Origin: JAHRVQ01 sp047616645
GTDB taxonomy: Bacteria; Pseudomonadota; Gammaproteobacteria; Pseudomonadales; Azotimanducaceae
Direction of reading: 5' to 3'
NCBI GenBank assembly: GCA_047616645.1
Contig: JBLHIH010000131.1
Span: 1-11,195, forward strand
DNA length: 11,195 nucleotides
In this document: positions 5,166 through 11,195 of the stretch, in pieces
How positions within the stretch are numbered: the stretch's first letter is position 1
Layout of the letters: every line of letters starts with the position of its first letter
The notes under the pieces: model-generated
Seen by the model: the letters and a program-made list of their open reading frames with translations, nothing else
The model's database searches: none
Told to the model about the DNA's origin: nothing
Made by a program: the position numbers and the translations under genes

Positions 5166-6935
5166 ATGCCAGACGTAATAAGAATTGCAAATTGCAGCGG
5201 GTTTTACGGTGATAAATTAAGTGCCGCAAAAGAAATGGTCGAAGGAGGCCCCATTGATGTGCTTACCGGCGACTATCTTGCCGAATTGACGATGACAATT
5301 CTATACAACCAACGCCTGAAGAAACCTGGTGCAGGTTATGTTGGCACCTTTCTCAAGCAAGTGAAGGATGTTTTAGCAAGCTGTGTAGAGAAGGACATTA
5401 AAATTGTGAGCAACGCTGGTGGGCTTAATCCATCTGGCATGGCCACAGCGGTTGCTGAGATTGCAAATGAACTTGGTCTAAAAGTAAAAGTTGCTTACAT
5501 CGACGGTGATGATCTAATGCCTAGACTTGCAGATCTGCAGGAAAAAGGTGAGCTTTTTGAAAACATCGACACACAAGAAGTTTTGGCAGAGGGCAACAAA
5601 CCGCCGGTGACTGCCAATGCCTATCTGGGGGCTTGGGGCATAAAAACTGCTCTGGATATGGGTGCAGATGTTGTCATCTGCCCGAGGGTTACTGATGCCG
5701 CAGTCGTTATTGGTCCCGCTGCATGGAAATATAACTGGCAACGACAGGACTATGATGCTTTGGCTGGTGCACTCGCTGCAGGTCATATTATCGAATGTGG
5801 TGCGCAAGCCACTGGTGGGAATTATTCATTTTTTCAGGAAGTGCCCAGCTTCCATAATATGGGATACCCCATAGCCGAAATTGAAGCTAACGGAAATTTT
5901 ACGATAACAAAACATCCCGGAACAGGTGGTTTGGTATCTGTGGGAACGGTAAAAGCCCAGTTGCTATATGAAATCAGCTCTCCTGCTTATCTAAACCCGG
6001 ATGTCATCGCTCACTTCGATACGATGAATATTGAACAGCAAGGCGATGACAGAGTTTACGTATCTGGATGCCGCGGTAGCAGCCCAACACCGACTCACAA
6101 AGTGTGCATCAATACGGCCGGGGGATTTCGAAATAGCATGGAAATGCTGTTGACGGGTCTGGACGTTGAAGAAAAAGCAGAATTATTTACAGATACGCTA
6201 TTTCAGTCGGTCGGGGGTAAGGATCAATTTGATGAGGTGGTCATTCAGCTAATCCGAAGCGATAAGGAAGACCCTCAGACAAACGAAGAAGCCTATGCCA
6301 GATTGAGAATTAATGTGAAGTCGAAAGACCCAGCGCTGGTGGGTAGGATATTCTCTGCAAAGGTTATCGAGTTGGCCCTCGCCAATTTTCCCGCCTTTAG
6401 CTCCACTTCAGCAGGTTCCGGCGGTGCCTTTATCTCTTATTGGCCGGCGCTCGTCGACAGCAAGCACATCACGGAAACGGTTTATTTTGAGGGGCAATCT
6501 GTTGATGTTCAACCAACAAATCAACTCGGTCTTGATCCGATATATTATCAGCAGTTACCCGTAAAAATACCGGCTTACCCCAAGGGTGAAACTGTTCGGA
6601 TACCATTCGGTCGACTTTTTGGTACCCGCTCTGGAGATAAAGGCGGTAATGCCAATGTGGGTATTTGGGCGACCACTCCAGAGGCTTTTGGATTTCTCCA
6701 TGATTTTTTGACCGTAGAAAAATTCAAGGAACTGTTAGCAGATACCGCGGATTACGAGATAGAGAGATTCGATTTACCCAACCTTTCTGCTCTAAATTTC
6801 TATATTCACGGCATTCTTGGGGAAGGTGTTTCGTCTTCGGTTCGTATTGATAGCCAGGCAAAGACGATGGGCGAATATCTACGAGCAAAACTCATTGATG
6901 TGCCAAAAGAAATTGCTGCGCAAATCAAAAAGTAA
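5166..6935 (+). CDS. AtuA-like protein (acyclic terpene utilization AtuA family, DUF1446)
   Basis: The 589-residue protein matches the family named after AtuA of the Pseudomonas citronellol/geraniol cluster, whose biochemical role was unsettled to my knowledge. The N-terminal domain opens with Cys-Ser-Gly-Phe-Tyr-Gly-Asp-Lys-Leu-Ser-Ala (10-20) and Asp-Val-Leu-Thr-Gly-Asp-Tyr-Leu-Ala-Glu-Leu (31-41). It continues with Asn-Ala-Gly-Gly-Leu-Asn-Pro (83-89), Tyr-Leu-Gly-Ala-Trp-Gly-Ile (153-159) and Arg-Val-Thr-Asp-Ala-Ala (174-179). From about 478 a smaller C-terminal domain follows, with Gly-Thr-Arg-Ser-Gly-Asp-Lys-Gly-Gly-Asn-Ala-Asn-Val-Gly (486-499); both domains are in one chain. I chose the ATG at 5166 for its strong AAGGAG; a GTG at 5136 would start inside the palindrome and has no ribosome binding site. 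No signal peptide or membrane segment is evident. The carboxylase genes follow after 36 bp, suggesting joint work on a carboxylated acyl-CoA. Confidence 0.88.
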   Translation: MPDVIRIANCSGFYGDKLSAAKEMVEGGPIDVLTGDYLAELTMTILYNQRLKKPGAGYVGTFLKQVKDVLASCVEKDIKIVSNAGGLNPSGMATAVAEIANELGLKVKVAYIDGDDLMPRLADLQEKGELFENIDTQEVLAEGNKPPVTANAYLGAWGIKTALDMGADVVICPRVTDAAVVIGPAAWKYNWQRQDYDALAGALAAGHIIECGAQATGGNYSFFQEVPSFHNMGYPIAEIEANGNFTITKHPGTGGLVSVGTVKAQLLYEISSPAYLNPDVIAHFDTMNIEQQGDDRVYVSGCRGSSPTPTHKVCINTAGGFRNSMEMLLTGLDVEEKAELFTDTLFQSVGGKDQFDEVVIQLIRSDKEDPQTNEEAYARLRINVKSKDPALVGRIFSAKVIELALANFPAFSSTSAGSGGAFISYWPALVDSKHITETVYFEGQSVDVQPTNQLGLDPIYYQQLPVKIPAYPKGETVRIPFGRLFGTRSGDKGGNANVGIWATTPEAFGFLHDFLTVEKFKELLADTADYEIERFDLPNLSALNFYIHGILGEGVSSSVRIDSQAKTMGEYLRAKLIDVPKEIAAQIKK

Positions 6936-6971
6936 ATCGCTATCCAGAATAAATAGATGGATGAGAAGTAT

Positions 6972-8948
6972 ATGAAAAAAATATTGATCGCAAACCGGGC
7001 GGAAATAGCCTGCCGTATCATTGATAGTGTTCAAGCCGCTGGGTTTGACGCGATCGCTGTACATAGCGATGCGGATGCACAATCTCTGTTCGTATCATTG
7101 GCCGACGCCAGTGTTGGCATAGGAGGCCAAACGCCAGCAGAATCATATTTGGACATCGAAAAAATCATCAATGCAGCTAAGTCCGCGGAAGCAGACGCTA
7201 TTCACCCGGGCTATGGTTTCCTCTCGGAGAATGCCGAATTTGCACAGGCCTGTGAAGACAATAACATCAAGTTCATCGGACCTTCTCCCAATGCTATTAA
7301 ACAAATGGGCAATAAAGCATCTGCAAAGGACTTAATGATAGAAGCCGGCGTTCCCTGCGTGCCAGGATATCAAGGCGCTGTTCAGACCAACGCGCAACTT
7401 ATAGTGGAAGCTGAGAAAATTGGCGCGCCAATCATGGTTAAAGCAGCTGCAGGTGGTGGTGGTCGTGGTATGCGCCTTGTTCACGATCTCGCTGATCTGG
7501 CAGCCGCTCTTGACTCCGCCCGCTCTGAATCTCTTAGTTCGTTCGGAAGTGACGAGCTTATCCTTGAGAAAGCGATTATTGATAGTCGACATATTGAAAT
7601 TCAGATTGCTGGTGATAGCCAAGGTAATATGATTCATCTAGGCGAACGAGATTGTTCCGCACAGCGGCGTCACCAAAAAGTGATCGAAGAGTGCCCTTCA
7701 CCTTTTGTTCATAAAGACCTTAGAGAAAAAATGGGTCAGGCCGCAGTGAGTGCTGCCAAGGCTGTACAGTATGAAGGTGTGGGTACCGTAGAATTCCTTG
7801 TTGATGATCAACAAAACTTCTACTTCCTTGAAATGAACACACGATTGCAGGTTGAACATCCGGTAACCGAACTTGTAACGGGCATTGATTTGGTTGACTG
7901 GCAAATTAGAATCGCAAGCGGCGAACCCTTGCCTTGTCTCCAAGAGGACATCAATTTCGATGGTCACGCTATTGAAGTTAGAATTTATGCAGAAGATCCG
8001 CTCAATAATTTTATGCCCCAAACAGGCAAGATTGAGTATTTCGAACCCTACGAAAATGAAGGCGTTAGAATCGATCATGGCCTCCATTCTGGATGTCGTA
8101 TAACACCATATTATGACGCGATGCTCGCGAAGTTAATTTGTTGGGGTCGGAACAGAGAGGAGGCAAGGCGGCGTCTGATAAAGGCACTCACTCAAACCCG
8201 CATTTTGGGACTTATTACCAATAAAGGTTTCCTTATCGATTTGTTAGAAGAAGAGGAGTTTGCTAGCGGAGATACAACAACAGGTTTTGTCAGTGAGCAA
8301 TTACTTGAAAAACTTCGGAGCCGAGAGAATCTGGAACAAATAGCTGTCACGGGCGCGCTACTTGCGCAGAATGGGATGCAGAACAGAATACAGAGTACGG
8401 GTCGGCAAGGTGGCTGGAGCAATACTGAACCCATGCAGATTCGAGACAAATTACGTATTGGCGGCGTTGAAAAGACCGTTTCATCACTAGCAAGTGCTTC
8501 CGGCTATGAGGTTCAAGTCGACGGCAATAATTTCAAAGTGAACATCATCAGCTGTATCGAAGGCACATTGATCTACAACTGTAATGGTGTGAGTAGAGAA
8601 GCTGTTTTTTATCTCTCTGATGACCAGGTTAGCATCGACTTCGGCCGCGAAATACTCAACGCAAATATCGTTACTTATCTGCCGGAAGATTCTTCAGATA
8701 GTGCTAGCAGCGGTCAAATTCATGCTTCCACCGAGGGGTTGGTGGTCACGGTACTTGTTTCTGAAGGAGATAAAGTCGTTAAAGGTCAGCCCTTGGTGGT
8801 TGTAGAAGCGATGAAAATGGAGCATAGACATTTAGCCGACGGTGATGGTGAGGTGCTTAGAATAGCCGTAGAAGCCGGCAATCAGGTAAAGAATCGACAG
8901 ATGCTTGTTGAATTGAAATTAACGGAGGGCGATGATGAGTCAGCTTGA
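6972..8948 (+). CDS. Biotin-dependent acyl-CoA carboxylase, alpha subunit (biotin carboxylase + BCCP), MCC/geranyl-CoA carboxylase type
   Basis: The alpha subunit carboxylates its own biotin with bicarbonate and ATP. Length (658 residues) and domain order match LiuD/AtuF. A biotin carboxylase domain spans about 1-445, followed by a linking region and a biotinyl domain from about 580. Visible motifs are His-Pro-Gly-Tyr-Gly-Phe-Leu-Ser-Glu-Asn (78-87), the glycine-rich ATP loop at 157-168, Arg-Arg-His-Gln-Lys (232-236), Glu-Met-Asn-Thr-Arg-Leu-Gln-Val-Glu-His (287-296), Arg337 with Ala-Glu-Asp-Pro, and Glu-Ala-Met-Lys-Met (612-616) with biotinyl Lys615. Oddities are Asn-Arg-Ala-Glu-Ile-Ala where Asn-Arg-Gly-Glu-Ile-Ala is usual, and Leu-Ala-Asp after the biotin motif where an Ala-Pro is common. 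I favour the ATG at 6972 because Met-Lys-Lys-Ile-Leu-Ile-Ala-Asn-Arg is the usual start; an ATG at 6957 adds five residues and cannot be excluded. The 3' end overlaps the beta-subunit gene. Confidence 0.93.
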   Translation: MKKILIANRAEIACRIIDSVQAAGFDAIAVHSDADAQSLFVSLADASVGIGGQTPAESYLDIEKIINAAKSAEADAIHPGYGFLSENAEFAQACEDNNIKFIGPSPNAIKQMGNKASAKDLMIEAGVPCVPGYQGAVQTNAQLIVEAEKIGAPIMVKAAAGGGGRGMRLVHDLADLAAALDSARSESLSSFGSDELILEKAIIDSRHIEIQIAGDSQGNMIHLGERDCSAQRRHQKVIEECPSPFVHKDLREKMGQAAVSAAKAVQYEGVGTVEFLVDDQQNFYFLEMNTRLQVEHPVTELVTGIDLVDWQIRIASGEPLPCLQEDINFDGHAIEVRIYAEDPLNNFMPQTGKIEYFEPYENEGVRIDHGLHSGCRITPYYDAMLAKLICWGRNREEARRRLIKALTQTRILGLITNKGFLIDLLEEEEFASGDTTTGFVSEQLLEKLRSRENLEQIAVTGALLAQNGMQNRIQSTGRQGGWSNTEPMQIRDKLRIGGVEKTVSSLASASGYEVQVDGNNFKVNIISCIEGTLIYNCNGVSREAVFYLSDDQVSIDFGREILNANIVTYLPEDSSDSASSGQIHASTEGLVVTVLVSEGDKVVKGQPLVVVEAMKMEHRHLADGDGEVLRIAVEAGNQVKNRQMLVELKLTEGDDESA

Positions 8949-10581
8949 GTCAAGTTTAGAAACAGGCAGCAAAGCCTACTGCGACAACGTCGAATTCATG
9001 ACAAATTATATTGAAAAAATTCGTGTTGTTGAGAGAAACATCAGAGCAAGTGAAGAACGATATCGAGAACGCGCCGAAAAGAAAGGCAAACTTTTACCCC
9101 GTGAGCGACTCGCGCATTTACTGGATCGAGGTGCGCCATTTCTCGAATTGTCTTCTATAGCTGGTTTAGGGATGAACGGTGACAAAGGAGGCGAAACCGC
9201 AGGAGGTAACCTTATTGTCGGCATTGGATATGTCAATGGCCGGAGAGTCCTGGCAATGGTGTGGAACTACGCTATTAAAGGCGGCACTATTACCTCAGTC
9301 ACCACTCGGAAAAATTTGCGCTTACAGGAAATTGCATTTAGTACCCGACTACCCCTTGTATGTTTGAGCGAAAGCGGTGGTGGGGACCTTTCGGGTGGCG
9401 GAGACCCAGATCCTTGGGGGGCGCACGGATTTCTCGATGGAGGGCGAGTCTATTGCCAACAGGCAGAACTATCCGCCGCTGGTATACCTCAAATAACTGT
9501 CGCCCATGGTAACGCAACAGCTGGCGGAGCCTATCAGGTTGCACTTTCTGATTATGTTGTTTTAGTTCGCGACCAGACACACCTGTTTTTAGCGGGTCCG
9601 CCCTTATTAAAAGCTGCCACTGGAGAGGAGGCAGATCATGAAACCCTTGGTGGGGCTGTTATGCATGCCACAATATCTCAAACCGGTGAGTACCTTGCTG
9701 AAAGTGATGAAGATGGCATTCGGGTTGCGAGAGATATCCTTGATCAATTCCCGCCGGATGCTGGTACACGGTTGGTGCCAGATCAGCTGGCAGAGCAGCC
9801 CCTATTTCCTGCGAGCGAGCTTCGCGGTATTGTATCCGAGGACAAAAAAATTCCTTATGATATGCGCGAAGTCATCGCCAGGGTCTTCGACGGTTCAAAG
9901 TTCTTTGAGTTCGAACCCGCTAACGACCAGCATACTGTATGTGGTCATGCCTACATTGGCGGATGGCGCTGCGGCATCATGACCAACAATGGTCCAATCA
10001 CGCCACAAGGTGCAAAGAAAGCCAGCCAGTTCTTGCAGCTTTGTGATCAAACTAACACACCAATGATTTTCCTACAGAATACAACTGGCTTTCTGGTCGG
10101 TGTTGAGGCGGAACAGGCCGGGCAAGTCAAACACGGTTCAAAAATGATCCAAGCTGTTGCAAATTTTCGACCCATCAAACTTACAATAATTGTGGGTAAC
10201 GCCTATGGCGCTGGTAACTATGCAATGTGTTCAAAATCACTGAGACCCGAATTCGTATTTTCATGGCCTACTGCACGACAGGCTGTTATGGGTGGAGCGC
10301 AGGCTGCAGGCGTAATGAGCGTCATTGCTGAGGACAGAGCACGTAATACTGGACAGGAAATACCTCAGGAACAAAGAGACATGATGGAAAAGCAGGGCGA
10401 GAAGCTTATCGCTTCAATGGAACATTCATCTGAGTCCATGTTCTGCTCATCACGGATGATGGATGACGGCATCATCGACCCAGCAGATACCAGAGAAGTA
10501 TTGATTTTTACGCTGGAAACTTGCCTAGAAAAAAACCACAGAGGTACGCAAGCTAATACCTTTGGCGTTGCTAGATTCTAA
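8935..10581 (+). CDS. Biotin-dependent acyl-CoA carboxylase, beta subunit (carboxyltransferase), AtuC/LiuB-like
   Basis: The beta subunit passes the carboxyl group from biotin to the acyl-CoA. The protein has 548 residues, as usual. The N-terminal carboxyltransferase half includes Leu-Leu-Pro-Arg-Glu-Arg near 53-58, Ala-Ile-Lys-Gly-Gly near 113-117, Ser-Glu-Ser-Gly-Gly near 145-149, Thr-Ala-Gly-Gly-Ala-Tyr near 195-200 and Phe-Leu-Ala-Gly-Pro-Pro-Leu near 218-224. The C-terminal half includes Phe-Leu-Gln-Asn-Thr-Thr-Gly-Phe near 379-386, Gly-Ala-Gly-Asn-Tyr near 425-429 and Val-Met-Gly-Gly-Ala-Gln near 451-456. ATGATG gives two starts; the second (8935) lies five bases after GGAGGG (8924-8929), the first only two, so I chose the second. 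It overlaps the alpha gene by 14 bases, so translation is probably coupled for a balanced complex. Where 3-methylcrotonyl-CoA carboxylases, as I recall them, carry Gly-Ile-Leu-Phe-Ser, this has Gly-Pro-Ile-Thr-Pro (353-357). That favours a geranyl-CoA-carboxylase-like or other substrate over 3-methylcrotonyl-CoA, but does not prove it. Confidence 0.92.
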   Translation: MSQLESSLETGSKAYCDNVEFMTNYIEKIRVVERNIRASEERYRERAEKKGKLLPRERLAHLLDRGAPFLELSSIAGLGMNGDKGGETAGGNLIVGIGYVNGRRVLAMVWNYAIKGGTITSVTTRKNLRLQEIAFSTRLPLVCLSESGGGDLSGGGDPDPWGAHGFLDGGRVYCQQAELSAAGIPQITVAHGNATAGGAYQVALSDYVVLVRDQTHLFLAGPPLLKAATGEEADHETLGGAVMHATISQTGEYLAESDEDGIRVARDILDQFPPDAGTRLVPDQLAEQPLFPASELRGIVSEDKKIPYDMREVIARVFDGSKFFEFEPANDQHTVCGHAYIGGWRCGIMTNNGPITPQGAKKASQFLQLCDQTNTPMIFLQNTTGFLVGVEAEQAGQVKHGSKMIQAVANFRPIKLTIIVGNAYGAGNYAMCSKSLRPEFVFSWPTARQAVMGGAQAAGVMSVIAEDRARNTGQEIPQEQRDMMEKQGEKLIASMEHSSESMFCSSRMMDDGIIDPADTREVLIFTLETCLEKNHRGTQANTFGVARF

Positions 10582-10600
10582 TACTGTTTTGGAGAGATAT

Positions 10601-11195
10601 ATGAACGTAAGTGAAGAAGAATTAGATAGGTTCAGGGAAGAAGTTTCGACCTGGCTCACAGAAAATAATCCCGGCGACCCTGGTTTTTTACTACCAGAGT
10701 CATTTATGGAGGTGGGTACAGATGCACAGTTCGAGTATTTACGGAGCTGGCAGCGAAAGGTTTATGACGCTGGATATCTGGGTATGGCCTGGCCGAAAGA
10801 ATATGGCGGTGGCGGTAAACCTCAGGTTTACCAGGATATTGTTTCCCAGGAAATGGCGCGTCAGCGAGTCCCTTTTATGACAAATACTATTGGCCTGAAT
10901 TGGGCCGGGCCACTCATTCTTCAACGTGGCACTGAGGATGACAAAAAGAAATACATCAAAGGAATCCTTAATGCTGATGATATCTGGTGTCAGGGTTTTT
11001 CTGAACCGGACCATGGTTCAGACCTTGGTAGTGCCCAGGTAAAGGCCACAAAAGATGGTGATGATTACATCATCAATGGTTCAAAGATCTGGACCAGCCT
11101 TGGCTCCTATGCGAAATACATGATTCTACTCGCTAGAACATCAAGCGAGGGCCCCAACAAGTACGCTGGGTTAAGCTTCTTCCTGGCACCAATGA
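10601..11195 (+). CDS. Acyl-CoA dehydrogenase, N-terminal part (3' end outside the window)
   Basis: Acyl-CoA dehydrogenases use FAD to form the alpha,beta double bond of an acyl-CoA and pass electrons to ETF. The 198 visible residues are open to the right edge. The helical N-terminal domain includes Gly-Tyr-Leu-Gly-Met-Ala-Trp-Pro-Lys-Glu-Tyr-Gly-Gly (58-70). The middle domain begins with Trp-Cys-Gln-Gly-Phe-Ser-Glu-Pro-Asp-His-Gly-Ser-Asp-Leu (129-142), the FAD/substrate motif, followed by Gly-Ser-Lys-Ile-Trp-Thr-Ser (160-166). The catalytic Glu lies in the missing C-terminal half. The ATG has GGAGAG (10591-10596) and stands 19 bp after the carboxylase, so it is very likely in the same operon. 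In an Atu/Liu-type route this enzyme would make the unsaturated substrate of the carboxylase. The form resembles the medium-long acyl-CoA dehydrogenases common in terpene and steroid clusters. Confidence 0.92.
   Translation, partial: MNVSEEELDRFREEVSTWLTENNPGDPGFLLPESFMEVGTDAQFEYLRSWQRKVYDAGYLGMAWPKEYGGGGKPQVYQDIVSQEMARQRVPFMTNTIGLNWAGPLILQRGTEDDKKKYIKGILNADDIWCQGFSEPDHGSDLGSAQVKATKDGDDYIINGSKIWTSLGSYAKYMILLARTSSEGPNKYAGLSFFLAPM

Noticed and set aside
7698..8087. Open frame of 129 codons on the - strand
   Set aside because: It is antisense to the biotin carboxylase active-site region; its length follows from constraint on the + strand gene.
9638..9982. Open frame of 114 codons on the + strand in another frame
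   Set aside because: It overlaps the middle of the carboxyltransferase gene and its protein shows no family features.
10739..11014. Open frame of 91 codons on the - strand at the right end
   Set aside because: It is antisense to the acyl-CoA dehydrogenase gene, which has a good ribosome binding site and canonical motifs.

Overview
The window reads as the chromosome of a motile gammaproteobacterium of moderate GC by eye, probably aquatic. The evidence is a MotY-type flagellar stator protein lying directly upstream of argG. I recall the same motY-argG neighbourhood from Pseudomonas-like gammaproteobacteria. All genes are on the + strand. No tRNA, rRNA, CRISPR array, insertion sequence or integrase was seen.

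Layout. (1) 1-760: 3' part of motY (5' end outside the window). (2) 813-2036: argG, complete, with its own likely extended -10 promoter. (3) 2162-11195: a co-directional catabolic block running off the right edge. It holds a family III (CaiB/BaiF) CoA-transferase, a LiuC/AtuE-type enoyl-CoA hydratase, a TetR-family regulator joined to it by a one-base stop/start overlap, an AtuA-like protein, biotin-dependent acyl-CoA carboxylase alpha and beta subunits (overlapping genes), and the start of an acyl-CoA dehydrogenase.

How the genes fit together. The block has most of the steps of a leucine (Liu) or acyclic terpene (Atu) type route. The CoA-transferase would activate a branched acid, the dehydrogenase would make the alpha,beta-unsaturated acyl-CoA, and the carboxylase would carboxylate the gamma carbon. 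The hydratase would then act on the carboxylated glutaconyl-CoA-like product. No HMG-CoA-lyase-like gene is visible; it may lie to the right or be replaced. The substrate cannot be read from sequence. AtuA and features of the beta subunit lean towards a substrate other than 3-methylcrotonyl-CoA.

The most interesting non-coding signal is between the TetR gene and the AtuA-like gene (4943-5165). Two related elements of about 50 bp start with the same 13-mer, GGAACTAACTAGT, exactly 126 bp apart. The second element is a long near-palindrome (5098-5147) ending three bases before the ribosome binding site. Its 3' arm can instead form nine continuous pairs with that ribosome binding site, so the leader could act as an RNA switch, the palindromes could be regulator operators, or both. 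All of this comes from reading the sequence by eye; no search or folding program was run.
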